Source: Acidobacteriota bacterium
GTDB lineage: Bacteria; Acidobacteriota; Blastocatellia; Pyrinomonadales; Pyrinomonadaceae
DNA length: 64,000 bases
NCBI GenBank assembly: GCA_020199835.1
Contig: JAIVJV010000008.1
Coordinates: 186,001 to 250,000 of the forward strand
Direction of reading: 5' to 3'
The notes below the pieces were generated by a model. It did not search any database. It was not told where the DNA came from and saw nothing but the letters and a program-made list of their open reading frames with translations. Both the position numbers and the translations under genes were made by a program. Shown piece by piece: positions 1 to 7,861 of the stretch. Numbering within the stretch: position 1 is the first letter of the stretch; each line of letters begins with the position of its first letter.

Positions 1-426
1 GCCCATGATGAGACGCCCGCCAAGCGACGAATGACGATGAGCGCCGGCCACGATCAGGTCACTCTGAAGACGAGTCGCCGTCTTGATTACTCCCCAAGCG
101 GGCGAATCACCTTCCGCGCGGAAACTCACCGTCCACCCGGGAAACTCTCGTTTGACGCGATCGGCTCCCTGTTGCGCGATTGCGTGCGCATGTTTCAGCG
201 CTGCTCGCGCTTCTTGTTGCAGCGGCGAGACCATGGCCGCGGCGGCCGGCGAGACCACTTCATCGTCAGGTAATCGATCGTCGGGAGAAAGAAAGACGAG
301 TGCGGCAACACTGATCACCACCGCTTCGAGGTGTTCCGGAAGACCGGCGCGCTTTAGGTCTCGGAGCGCCGCGTCTGAGCACGTGGAACCGTCGTAAGCG
401 ATCAGTACTTTCGAGATCTGTTTCAT
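1..426 (-). CDS. Universal stress protein (UspA family), 3' end cut by window edge
   Basis: Reading the minus strand from an ATG at 424-426 gives 142 open residues that run off the left edge. The N-terminus (MKQISKVLIAYDGSTCSD) is the classic Usp beta1 strand with the Asp that contacts nucleotide. Near the cut end VAGAHRHSSLGGRLIMG matches the Usp nucleotide-binding loop G-2x-G-9x-G(S/T), except that the second Gly appears as Arg, so ATP binding is uncertain. A good Shine-Dalgarno (GAGGTG, 4 nt before the ATG) supports the start. Usp proteins are small cytoplasmic stress-response proteins with a Rossmann-like fold. The gene sits downstream of an apparent Mn2+ riboswitch, which is an unusual partner. 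Whether further genes follow in the same operon cannot be seen. Confidence 0.88.
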   Translation of the reverse strand, partial: MKQISKVLIAYDGSTCSDAALRDLKRAGLPEHLEAVVISVAALVFLSPDDRLPDDEVVSPAAAAMVSPLQQEARAALKHAHAIAQQGADRVKREFPGWTVSFRAEGDSPAWGVIKTATRLQSDLIVAGAHRHSSLGGRLIMG

Positions 427-554
427 GTTTCACCTCGTGTGGCCCATTGGTTTGTGGGTTCATCGAGACGGCAGACGAGGGTGAACCACCGAACAGAGAG
501 GAAGATGGTGGGCGCAGCCGTAACAATACGGCCGGACTTCGGAAAGCGGAACAT
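423..554 (-). CDS. Possible 43-residue leader ORF overlapping the usp start
   Basis: A short minus-strand frame starts at an ATG at 552-554 with AAGGA 7 nt upstream. It ends at a TGA that overlaps the usp start codon (ATGA arrangement). The predicted peptide (begins MFRFPKSGRIVTAA) has no recognisable domain. Position between the riboswitch terminator and usp, a Shine-Dalgarno and the overlapping stop/start suggest translational coupling. A frame this short can occur by chance, and I see no independent coding evidence. Confidence 0.22.
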   Translation of the reverse strand: MFRFPKSGRIVTAAPTIFLSVRWFTLVCRLDEPTNQWATRGET

Positions 555-605
555 CCCCGATCCTTTCGCGCGTCGCGTTGTGGACATCTGAACGCCGCGC
601 AAAAG

Positions 606-641
606 AAAAAACCCTTTGCGCGCTGCGTCAGCCGCAAAAGG
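606..641 (-). terminator. Rho-independent terminator of the riboswitch expression platform
   Basis: On the minus strand CCTTTTGCG (641-633) and CGCAAAGGG (620-612) form a 9-bp stem with one G-U pair, followed directly by six T (611-606). The left arm is also the 3' strand of helix P1 of the upstream aptamer, so terminator and P1 exclude each other. That is the architecture of a transcription-controlling riboswitch. Confidence 0.75.
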
Positions 642-757
642 TCTTGGTCGTGGAGCTGCTTGTTTGCCCTACCTGATGCGCCGGGCGCCCAGCATCGGGC
701 ACCGTGTTGACGGCCACATCAGACCATAAAGGCAGGCGACCTACTCCCCTTTTCGTA
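636..757 (-). promoter_or_regulatory. yybP-ykoY-type manganese riboswitch
   Basis: The minus strand carries the conserved blocks of the yybP-ykoY family in order. First AAAAGGGGAGTAG (753-741). Then a P2 hairpin and CCGTCAACACGG (713-702). Then a P3 hairpin whose core is GATGC (696-692) pairing with GCATC (679-675). Last AAGACCTTTT (645-636). AAAAGG and CCTTTT close helix P1. In this family Mn2+ bridges the loops holding the CGUCA and AAGACC elements and switches expression on. Here that would keep P1 formed and prevent the terminator at 606-641. The usual clients are Mn exporters (MntP, TerC/Alx-like, UPF0016, P-type ATPases). A Usp as first gene is atypical. Identified by motif reading, not by a covariance search. 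Confidence 0.8.
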
Positions 758-762
758 CCGTG

Positions 763-791
763 ATTCTACAACTGATGACGAGCGAGTTCAA
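763..791 (-). promoter_or_regulatory. Sigma70-type promoter of the riboswitch/usp transcript
   Basis: On the minus strand a -35 TTGAAC (791-786) and a -10 TAGAAT (768-763) are separated by exactly 17 nt. The predicted start, about 6-7 nt further at 756-757, falls just before the first base of riboswitch helix P1. This supports both calls. The rest of the 427-880 gap holds nothing else I can name. Confidence 0.7.
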
Positions 792-880
792 TCACACTGT
801 CTCCTCAACTTTTTGACGCTCTCGACAAAACCTTGGAGTATTACTTGTGCGTTGACTGTGGTTGGGTCGGGTGCGGTGAA

Positions 881-1810
881 ATGCAAGTGAAGTCCATTGG
901 TTTCGCAATAATTCTTCTGCTCGCGATAACCGCTAGTGGCCTTATCTTTCGTGCTCCAAAGGCGGCGGCGCCGGCGCCGATGACGTCGTTCTCAGGAGGA
1001 ACATTCGAAGCGTCGGGCGTGGCGCATGTACCGAACACAGACGCGGTGCTCTTTGTTGACGACGGGCGGCCAAACGAGATCTTCCTGATGCAACTGGGCG
1101 AAGATCGCAAACAGGCAGGCGCGATCAAACCGATCGATATCGCCACGAGCATCATCGATCTCGAAGGCATGACGACCGACGGTGAGTATTTCTACATTGT
1201 AGGTTCGCAATCGAAGTCGAAAGGCGCTGATCAAGCCGGTCTTGCACGGTTTAAATTCGACGCGGTAAGCCAACGTGCCGTTGGCATCGAAGCCGCTTCG
1301 GGGCTCAAGAAGTTTCTCGCTGACAATGTCGCCGAGCTCAGTGGTCTGGAAAACACGAAATATAACGACGGCGGAATCAACGTCGAAGGCATCGCGTGGG
1401 ATCCGCGGAACGCGAGATTGCTGCTGGGCTTGCGTTCGCCCGTAGTCGAGGGCCATGCTCTCGTCGTGCCGCTGAAACTGCGCGATCCAAAAGCAGCGTT
1501 GACATTCGACAACCTCGAAGTCGAGGGACGCAAGGCGATCAGGTTGCCGCTTGGTGGGGCGGGAATTCGGAGCATCGAATACGATGAAGCCCGCAAGGCG
1601 TTCGTTTTGATTACCGGTGCGGGACCAAATTCTGAGAAAATGGATTTCAAGACCTGGGAGTGGAGCGGCAACGGCGCAACACTGACGTTGCGTGAACTGG
1701 AAACGTTTGACCGCCGTCTCAAGCCTGAAGGCATCACTCGCTTTTCAAACGGCGCGCGAGATTTTGTCTTCATCGTGTTCGACACCAGCGGCTATGCTGC
1801 AACGGACTGA
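881..1810 (+). CDS. Secreted DUF3616-like protein
   Basis: A 309-residue protein. I prefer the ATG at 881 over the TTG at 833 because it opens directly into a signal peptide (MQVKSIGFAIILLLAI...) ending near the alanine-rich stretch at residues 25-32. The mature part has features I associate with DUF3616: FVDDGRPNEI near residue 60, DLEGMTTDGEYFYIVGS near 95, GINVEGIAWDPRNARLLLGLRSP near 165, and a C-terminal LKPEGITRF segment. The pattern suggests a beta-propeller of the esterase-like or phytase-like type, probably periplasmic. No catalytic residues can be assigned and function is unknown. It stands alone, 48 nt before the phosphatase gene, and could share its transcript. Confidence 0.7.
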   Translation: MQVKSIGFAIILLLAITASGLIFRAPKAAAPAPMTSFSGGTFEASGVAHVPNTDAVLFVDDGRPNEIFLMQLGEDRKQAGAIKPIDIATSIIDLEGMTTDGEYFYIVGSQSKSKGADQAGLARFKFDAVSQRAVGIEAASGLKKFLADNVAELSGLENTKYNDGGINVEGIAWDPRNARLLLGLRSPVVEGHALVVPLKLRDPKAALTFDNLEVEGRKAIRLPLGGAGIRSIEYDEARKAFVLITGAGPNSEKMDFKTWEWSGNGATLTLRELETFDRRLKPEGITRFSNGARDFVFIVFDTSGYAATD

Positions 1811-1858
1811 CATTCGTTAATCCATTCGTTCAAAAACCAGCTAACGGCAGAGGACCCC

Positions 1859-2536
1859 ATGCATAGACTTTATCGGGCGGTTCCCGCAGCTGCCATCCTG
1901 TTAATCCTTCTTTTTTCGAGTGCGTTCGCTCAGAATGCGACGACCTACGCTGAGTTGCCGCGCTTCCAGCAAGTGAGTGAGAAGCTCTACCGCAGCGGTC
2001 AACCACGCGCTGGCGGCCTCCCGCGTCTGCGCGAACTCGGCATCAACACCATCATCAATCTACGAGGCACGAGTAAGACCACGAGAGCCCAGGAGGCCGA
2101 AGCGCGAGCACTCGGATTTAATTATTTCAACGTTGCGCTTCCCAATTGGGGACGGCCGCAAGACACGCGAGTCGAACGCATACTCGCGCTCATTACCGCC
2201 CCGGAGAATGGAAAGGTGCTGGTCCATTGCAAAGAAGGCGTTGATCGTACAGGGGTGATCGTGGCGATCTATCGCATGACGCACCAGGGACGTAGCGGCA
2301 GCGAGGCTCTCGTAGAAGCAGAGCGCTCCGGTATGAAACGAATTCAATTCTGGATGCGCGACTACGTCAAGGATTACGGACATTGGGTAGCGAAGCTCGG
2401 ACCTGAAACAACGCTCAAGTCCCCACGCAGTGCTGACGATCTCGACGATCACATCGGCGACGGCATGCGAATCGTGGAACGAGAAACCTTCCGCGCCCGC
2501 CGTTTTCTACGCAAATTCTCGGGCTCACTGCGATGA
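1859..2536 (+). CDS. Secreted dual-specificity/tyrosine phosphatase
   Basis: A 225-residue protein with a signal peptide (residues 1-24, ending SSAFAQ). The cysteine phosphatase loop is HCKEGVDRTG at residues 123-132, matching HCx5R, with nucleophile Cys124 and Arg130. The segment LYRSGQPRAGGLPRLRELGINTIINLR is the usual N-terminal half of DSP/PTP-like proteins related to the Siw14/DUF442 group. The substrate is unknown; a phosphoprotein or phosphorylated small molecule outside the cytoplasm is possible. It is the first gene of a tight unit, with a 4-nt gap to the ion channel. Confidence 0.85.
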   Translation: MHRLYRAVPAAAILLILLFSSAFAQNATTYAELPRFQQVSEKLYRSGQPRAGGLPRLRELGINTIINLRGTSKTTRAQEAEARALGFNYFNVALPNWGRPQDTRVERILALITAPENGKVLVHCKEGVDRTGVIVAIYRMTHQGRSGSEALVEAERSGMKRIQFWMRDYVKDYGHWVAKLGPETTLKSPRSADDLDDHIGDGMRIVERETFRARRFLRKFSGSLR

Positions 2537-2540
2537 CCGA

Positions 2541-3392
2541 ATGAGCCGAGAGGCCCATCAAATAATAGGCTCAGCGGAGGAACGTCCGTCTACAAAACGA
2601 CGCGCGCGACTGCACGAAGTCATTTTTGAATCGGACACGCGTGCCGGCCGAGCCTTCGATCTCATCCTGATCTGGCTGATCCTTCTTAGTGTTGCAACAG
2701 TTGTTCTGGAAAGCGTCCGTGAAATCAGAGAGCAGTATGGCGTATTGCTTTACGGGCTCGAGTGGTTGTTCACGGTGCTATTCACGATTGAATACTTGCT
2801 TCGACTCCTGAGCGTACGCCGTCCCCTGCGTTACGCAACGAGCTTTTTCGGCGTCGTCGATCTACTCGCCGTCATCCCCACGTACCTGAGTATCATCGTG
2901 CCAGGCAGCCAGTACCTGCTGGTGGTTCGCATACTCCGTTTGCTCCGAGTATTTCGTTTGCTGAAACTTTCCGAATACGTGACGGAAGCCGACACGCTGC
3001 GACGCGCTCTTCGTGCGAGTCAGCGCAAAATCAGTGTCTTTCTTTCAGCGGTGGTACTCCTCGTGGTGATCATCGGCGCCATGATGTACGTCGTTGAAGG
3101 CGAGGCAAACGGCTTCACCAGCATTCCCGTGAGTATTTATTGGGCAATCGTAACTCTGACGACGGTCGGCTACGGTGATCTCTCACCCAAAACCCCACTG
3201 GGTCAAATGCTGGCGTCCATCGTCATGGTGATCGGGTACGGCATCATCGCAGTCCCGACCGGCATTGTGTCGGTGGAACTCGCACACGCCGTACGAGAAC
3301 GGGGAATTTCGGGCCAGGCGTGTCCTTCATGCAGCGCAGAGGGACACGACCCGGACGCGGTGTGGTGCAAGTATTGCGGCGCAAAGTTGTAA
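2541..3392 (+). CDS. Voltage-gated K+ channel-type ion transporter with C-terminal zinc ribbon
   Basis: A 283-residue membrane protein. Six transmembrane segments lie between residues about 38 and 250. The S4 voltage sensor reads VVRILRLLRVFRLLKL (128-143) with regularly spaced arginines, and the selectivity filter TTVGYGD is at 207-213. The C-terminus has a four-cysteine ribbon (CPSC at 261-264, CKYC at 276-279), which probably binds zinc and may serve for assembly. I chose the ATG at 2541, 4 nt after the preceding stop, because the longer frame from 2430 would overlap the phosphatase by more than 100 nt with no homologous sequence. Confidence 0.9.
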   Translation: MSREAHQIIGSAEERPSTKRRARLHEVIFESDTRAGRAFDLILIWLILLSVATVVLESVREIREQYGVLLYGLEWLFTVLFTIEYLLRLLSVRRPLRYATSFFGVVDLLAVIPTYLSIIVPGSQYLLVVRILRLLRVFRLLKLSEYVTEADTLRRALRASQRKISVFLSAVVLLVVIIGAMMYVVEGEANGFTSIPVSIYWAIVTLTTVGYGDLSPKTPLGQMLASIVMVIGYGIIAVPTGIVSVELAHAVRERGISGQACPSCSAEGHDPDAVWCKYCGAKL

Positions 3393-3394
3393 AC

Positions 3395-4159
3395 ATGGAC
3401 GAATTTGTACCGAAGCGCTCGATCGTACGCACAATCTGGGGTGACCCGGATGTGATTCTTTTGATCTTCGCGGGCTCCGCGGCAGAGTTTGCGCTAAACC
3501 GTGCGGTCGATTGGCTTTTCTTCACCGGCAAGATTCCAAACGATCCGATCGGGCGGCTCTTCTCAACCGTGCGTTATGCGCAGGAGATCGTGTTTGTTGA
3601 TGAGGAGACTGCTCAGCGCACGCTGGGTCGAATAAATGCCGCGCATCGGGCAGTCGAGCGCGACCGTGAGCAAACGATCCCGGAATGGGCCTTTCGCGAC
3701 GTTCTGTACATGCTGATCGATTACTCGGAACGCGCGTACACACTTCTTTATCGACCACTCACAGTGTCGCAAAGAAACGAGCTGTACAGTGTGTTTCGAA
3801 GGATCGGGGAGGGGTTAGCGATCTCTGAACTACCGGAGAGTTATGCAGATTGGCAACTGGATCGACGTCGTCATCTCGTGCGGGACCTTTGTTACAGCCG
3901 GCACACAGCGCTCTTGTTTCAGCAGTATCGCCGCCACTTAGGCGTCTGGCGTTACAACCTGCTGCTCCAGGTGCAGGCCGTGCTCGCACCGGACGAGGTG
4001 CGCCGCCTGCTGCGTATGAGTCCCAACAGATTAATGTTGAGACTGGTGCAGACGTACGGCTTGATCAGTCCGCTCAATCTTCAAACCGTGGTCCATACGC
4101 TGTTGGTCCCGCCGCAATACTGGGCTGAGCTGCGCGGCTTCGAGAGAGTTGCGGCGTAG
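3395..4159 (+). CDS. DUF2236 / MpaB-like oxygenase-family protein
   Basis: A 254-residue protein resembling the DUF2236 family, which includes MpaB' and the latex-clearing oxygenases. Supporting elements are the N-terminal DPDVILLIFAGSAAEFAL segment, the central HRAVERDREQTIPEWAFRDVLYMLIDY stretch, typical of the family's helical core, and the WQLDRRRHLVRDL segment. It is shorter than full Lcp proteins, and heme ligands cannot be fixed by eye, so an enzymatic role is not proven. The ATG at 3395 lies 2 nt after the channel stop, so the two are almost certainly co-transcribed. The alternative start at 3320 would overlap the channel gene. Confidence 0.65.
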   Translation: MDEFVPKRSIVRTIWGDPDVILLIFAGSAAEFALNRAVDWLFFTGKIPNDPIGRLFSTVRYAQEIVFVDEETAQRTLGRINAAHRAVERDREQTIPEWAFRDVLYMLIDYSERAYTLLYRPLTVSQRNELYSVFRRIGEGLAISELPESYADWQLDRRRHLVRDLCYSRHTALLFQQYRRHLGVWRYNLLLQVQAVLAPDEVRRLLRMSPNRLMLRLVQTYGLISPLNLQTVVHTLLVPPQYWAELRGFERVAA

Positions 4160-4181
4160 AGCGAAACCGATTTGATCCGGC

Positions 4182-5534
4182 TCAGCAGATGTTTGGCGTC
4201 ACCTTGATCGCGAACGACACCACAAACTCACCGCGATGGTCTCGCACCATCAACGATTGTGCCGTTGCGGGCACAGTTACCACATGCGTGACGCCTCTGG
4301 TGCGCGGCGGGACTAGAGTGGCGACGATGTTTTCGTTCGTGTTGCCGCAGATGCGCAGCGTCTTCGTGGTTTGACGAGCAACAACCGTACGCGCGGAGCT
4401 GGTGAAGTCGCTGCGGAACACCACGAAGGGGACGCTTTGCGGGGCGTTCGCGCCCGGCGTTGCGGAGATTTCGACCAGGTGGCGCCGAGCCGAGCCGCGT
4501 GCGCAGGGCGTGCCCTGAATGTGTGGAGTGATCGCGCCACTGTCTGTTTTGACCCACGTTCCAAGCAGACGACCCGCGGCCACGAACGTCGGGTCGAGAT
4601 CGCGAGAGAGATGCAGGAGCCGGCACCATTCGTGGCGAGTCTGCAGCCGAGCCACATGTCTCGCATCGAACCAATCGCCTCCTCCCTCACCATCGAGGTT
4701 CATTCGACCGACGCCGTCAAAGGAACGCGCATTCGTCCCCGCGTTCCGCTTCTCTCCGTGACGCAGACAGACATTTTCTGGAGTAGCGATATTGCAGTTG
4801 GCCGCCACAGGCGGGCAGCGTTGATCACCCGGTTTGTCCCCTGGGCGCGGCGCAGCGGAAGTCATCAAACCGCGAAACCGCTGTCCACTCACGCTGGCCG
4901 AAGGCTGCGGTTGAGCGAAGATTCGCCGATCTAGAACGATGGGCACGGCAGAGGAGACGCGGCCATTTGCGTCCGCAGGCAGGCGTATGCTGACACCGTC
5001 AGGAGGATCGCCCTCGACGAGGACAACGTCGTCGAAGAATTTTGAGTAGGGCTTTGGTAAAGCCCAAAGACTCAAGCCCGAATCGAAGAGACGACCACGA
5101 ATCCGCAACCCTTCAGGCGCCGTGGAGATCCAGTTCGAATGTGAATAGAAGTCCTGAATGCCGTGCAGAAGGTGACCGAAGAGTCGCGCCGCGCGGTCGG
5201 GGTCATTAGCCTGCGGCTCCCGCAGGGCATCGACAACCTGCTGGTACCTCATGTTGGCATAATCGGCGCTGTCGCTGAAGCGGCAGTTCTGCGCGTGACG
5301 TTCCGCCAGATCCTTTTCGCGGCCCTGATCCTCGTCCTCGTTACCATCGACGATGGTCTTTAAGACGTGATCAGTCATGAACGGAAAAGCGTTGCGCGTG
5401 ATCCGCTCGTGGATGGCCGTAGAAAAGGCCGACGCGGGTTCGGTGTCAGTGGCAATTGTTGCGAGGAGCATCGCGCCGGCAACAACCGCAGCAGACAACA
5501 GCCAGCGTGAGGCGCGTTTCGATCTCGAGTTCAT
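4182..5534 (-). CDS. Secreted Het-C / zinc-phospholipase-C-like protein
   Basis: A 450-residue protein with a signal peptide (residues 1 to about 36, ending EPASA). The mature N-terminus begins FSTAIHERITRNAF. Residues 119-135 read FGHLLHGIQDFYSHSNW, the hallmark shared by Het-C/VWA7 proteins and the S1-P1 nuclease/phospholipase C fold, where such His/Asp residues bind zinc (His121, His124, Asp128, His132 are candidates). The C-terminal ~110 residues look like a beta-sandwich. The ATG at 5534 follows GGAGG by 5 nt, so it is preferred over the GTG at 5546. Likely acts outside the cytoplasm; substrate unknown. It converges on the DUF2236 gene. Confidence 0.65.
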   Translation of the reverse strand: MNSRSKRASRWLLSAAVVAGAMLLATIATDTEPASAFSTAIHERITRNAFPFMTDHVLKTIVDGNEDEDQGREKDLAERHAQNCRFSDSADYANMRYQQVVDALREPQANDPDRAARLFGHLLHGIQDFYSHSNWISTAPEGLRIRGRLFDSGLSLWALPKPYSKFFDDVVLVEGDPPDGVSIRLPADANGRVSSAVPIVLDRRIFAQPQPSASVSGQRFRGLMTSAAPRPGDKPGDQRCPPVAANCNIATPENVCLRHGEKRNAGTNARSFDGVGRMNLDGEGGGDWFDARHVARLQTRHEWCRLLHLSRDLDPTFVAAGRLLGTWVKTDSGAITPHIQGTPCARGSARRHLVEISATPGANAPQSVPFVVFRSDFTSSARTVVARQTTKTLRICGNTNENIVATLVPPRTRGVTHVVTVPATAQSLMVRDHRGEFVVSFAIKVTPNIC

Positions 5535-5637
5535 TTTGTCCTCCACCTACTTACCAATGAGTGAAAAACGCTTCCTGGTGCACTTGAGGCCGCTGGGTTT
5601 ATGACCATCGCTCGGATCCGGCATGCCAAAAGCTCAG

Positions 5638-5910
5638 CTAATACGCTTCGAGGACCTGACTTGTGATATCGACCAATAGGTAGGTTGCACAATCCAAGCT
5701 TAATTCGTCGCAGGCTTGATCTAGCTCAACCTGGGTAAGGTCGCGTTCTTTGAATCGTCGTGTCAGCGCCGAAATGACTTCAATCTCCGCCAACGCACAA
5801 ATTGAAATTCTGTGTTGCGGATCGTCGAGGATTGTTCGGACCCAATTAGTACCGGCTTCGCTGATATAGGCCTTGACAAGGGCGCTGCTATCAAAAAAGT
5901 AATCGGGCAC
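5638..5910 (-). pseudogene. Truncated VapC-like PIN-domain toxin
   Basis: Ninety residues starting at a GTG that overlaps the last base of the antitoxin stop (TAGTG). The N-terminus (MPDYFFDSSALVKAY) carries the first PIN acidic residue in FDSSALVK. A second acidic position is in the CALAEIEVISAL stretch. The frame stops at VLEAY, where PIN toxins normally continue for about 45 residues with the conserved LRGYDAVQLA-type helix. In the +1 frame after the stop a remnant LAELLACRIRAM is readable. This suggests a frameshift followed by decay. Without the later acidic residues the RNase is probably inactive. Confidence 0.7.
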
Positions 5911-6122
5911 TACCGCCGATCCTCAATCACGGTTTCAGAGAGGGGTTTGCCTTTGATTTGTATTGGGGGACGTCGAGGACGTGCACGCTTTATAAACAAA
6001 CCTGGAGATTTGATGTAACGGCGATCTAACGGCCACAACGCAACCAGCTGACGTCTAACTTCGTCCCTTTTGTCGGGTGAGAGTTCCTTAATCGCCTCTA
6101 CTATCTCTTCTACTGTCGACAT
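5910..6122 (-). CDS. Probable antitoxin partner of the PIN toxin
   Basis: A 70-residue protein directly upstream of, and overlapping by one base, the PIN gene, the usual antitoxin-first order. The N-terminal helix MSTVEEIVEAIKELSPDKRDEV resembles short VapB-type antitoxins that start with a helical segment; the C-terminal half is Arg/Lys/Pro-rich and probably wraps the toxin. No DNA-binding fold can be assigned with certainty. GAGG 9 nt before the ATG supports the start. If the toxin is dead, this gene may be an orphan relic. Confidence 0.6.
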   Translation of the reverse strand: MSTVEEIVEAIKELSPDKRDEVRRQLVALWPLDRRYIKSPGLFIKRARPRRPPIQIKGKPLSETVIEDRR

Positions 6123-6334
6123 GGGCTTATTCCTCGTTTTTGATTCTAACTTTTCAAGGTGCCGTTAGGAAGCATTCCGCGCGCTCCAGTAGGACCAGAC
6201 TCCGAGCGGTCAACATTTAAATCGGCAAGCAGCATTTCGCGAATTGCCTCGTTAGACTGTGAAGCTGGCGTAGGCATAACATGGTACTTGGAGAAGCTGG
6301 AGTTACTTTCGGAGAGAAGATTTTGAGGCTGACC

Positions 6335-7810
6335 GTGGAGCACTTTGACGTCATCATCGTAGGCGCGGGGTTGTCGGGGATTGGGGCGGCGTGCCATCTG
6401 AAGATGCAGTGTCCGCAGAAGAGTTTCGTCATTCTCGAAGGGCGCGATGTGAGCGGTGGCACGTGGGACTTGTTTCGGTATCCAGGCGTGCGGTCCGACT
6501 CCGATATGTACACGCTCGGGTATCGCTTTCGTCCGTGGCGCGATCCGAAGGCTATTGCTGGTGGTCCAGCGATCCTCAACTACATCCGCGAGACGGCCGC
6601 TGAATATCAAGTGGATAAGGCCATTCGGTACAAACATCGTGTTGTGAGTGCGTCCTGGTCGTCGGAGGAAACGCAATGGACAGTTCAGGTGGAGACATCA
6701 AAAACCATAATTTATTTTAAATGTAACTTCCTCTACCTGTGCACCGGTTACTACGACTACGAAAACGGTTACACGCCTGACTGGCCCGGCCTCGAACGCT
6801 TCCGGGGCAAAATCATCCACCCGCAGAAGTGGCCCAACGATCTCGACTACGCAAACAAACGCATCATCGTCATCGGCAGCGGCGCAACCGCCGTCACACT
6901 TGCTCCCGCACTCGCCGAACACGCGGCGCACGTCACGATGCTTCAGCGCTCACCGAGCTACATCGTCACGCGTCCAGCCGAAGACATTCTCGCAAACCTC
7001 CTGCGTAAAGTTCTCCCTGACAACACCGCCTATGCAGCAAGTCGCTGGAAAAACGTCCTGCTCGGAACTTTCTTCTACAACATCGCGCGAACGAGACCTA
7101 GAGTCTTCAAGTGGATGGTCGCGCGCGGCGTGCGTCGTCAACTCGGAAAGCAATACGACCCAAAGCATTTCACGCCTCCGTACAACCCGTGGGACCAACG
7201 CCTCTGCATCGCGCCCGACGCAGATCTCTTCCGCGCGATGAAACAAAGACGCGTCTCAGTCGTGACCGATCACATCGAGACATTCAACGAAGACGGTCTC
7301 TTGCTGAAGTCAGGCCAGCAACTCAACGCCGACATCATCATCACCGCCACCGGACTCGTTCTCAAACTCATCAGCGGCATGCAACTCGCTGTCGACGGCG
7401 TGCCCGTAGACTTGCCGGGAATGCTTGTCTACAAAGGAATGATGTTCAGCGACGTACCGAACCTTGCATTCGCGATCGGCTACACAAACGCATCGTGGAC
7501 CTTGAAGTGCGATCTCGCTTCGGAGTACGTGTGCCGCCTCCTGAACTACATGGACCAACACGGCTATGCGGTCTGCACGCCACGCCTAAACGATGAAGAC
7601 ATCGAACACGAGCCCGTCATCGACTTCAACTCGGGTTATGTCCTCCGCTCATTGCACACACTCCCGCGTCAGGGATCGAAGACGCCGTGGCGCCTGCATC
7701 AAAACTACGTGAAAGACCTTTCGATGATGCGCTACGGACGTGTTGACGACGGCACCATGGAATTCAAACAGGCGCCCGTTGCCCGCCATGCTACAGCGAG
7801 CGGACGGTAG
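6335..7810 (+). CDS. ethA: EthA-like flavin Baeyer-Villiger monooxygenase
   Basis: About 491 residues from the GTG at 6335. The N-terminus EHFDVIIVGAG aligns with EthA of Mycobacterium (TEHLDVVIVGAG), and GAGG stands 6 nt upstream of this GTG. An ATG at 6281 would add 18 residues. The FAD motif GAGLSG is near residue 10. The BVMO fingerprint FxGxxxHxxxWP appears exactly as FRGKIIHPQKWP near residue 156. The NADPH Rossmann motif GSGATA is near 181. Other EthA-like blocks are GGTWDLFRYPGVRSDSDMYT, YNPWDQRLC and GYTNASWTLK. It should convert ketones, or oxidise thio-compounds, with NADPH and O2. Native substrate unknown; no neighbour indicates a pathway. Confidence 0.88.
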   Translation: MEHFDVIIVGAGLSGIGAACHLKMQCPQKSFVILEGRDVSGGTWDLFRYPGVRSDSDMYTLGYRFRPWRDPKAIAGGPAILNYIRETAAEYQVDKAIRYKHRVVSASWSSEETQWTVQVETSKTIIYFKCNFLYLCTGYYDYENGYTPDWPGLERFRGKIIHPQKWPNDLDYANKRIIVIGSGATAVTLAPALAEHAAHVTMLQRSPSYIVTRPAEDILANLLRKVLPDNTAYAASRWKNVLLGTFFYNIARTRPRVFKWMVARGVRRQLGKQYDPKHFTPPYNPWDQRLCIAPDADLFRAMKQRRVSVVTDHIETFNEDGLLLKSGQQLNADIIITATGLVLKLISGMQLAVDGVPVDLPGMLVYKGMMFSDVPNLAFAIGYTNASWTLKCDLASEYVCRLLNYMDQHGYAVCTPRLNDEDIEHEPVIDFNSGYVLRSLHTLPRQGSKTPWRLHQNYVKDLSMMRYGRVDDGTMEFKQAPVARHATASGR

Positions 7811-7849
7811 CCGAACTCACGCCCGCTTATATGTTCCGCCCTTCCTCTA

Positions 7850-7861
7850 TATAATCTCTAC
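7850..7861 (+). promoter_or_regulatory. -10 element placed for a leaderless mRNA
   Basis: A perfect TATAAT at 7850-7855 ends 6 nt before the ATG at 7862, with no Shine-Dalgarno between. Transcription would start at or next to the A of the start codon. No clear -35 is visible; 7827-7832 (TTATAT) has the right spacing but a poor match. Confidence 0.5.

Noticed and set aside
2430-2540. Longer start for the ion channel
   Set aside because: It would overlap the phosphatase gene by over 100 nt and adds no channel-like sequence; the ATG at 2541 fits the 4-nt gap.
6146-6676. A 176-codon minus-strand frame opposite the EthA-like gene
   Set aside because: No domain, and it overlaps the highly conserved N-terminal half of the monooxygenase.
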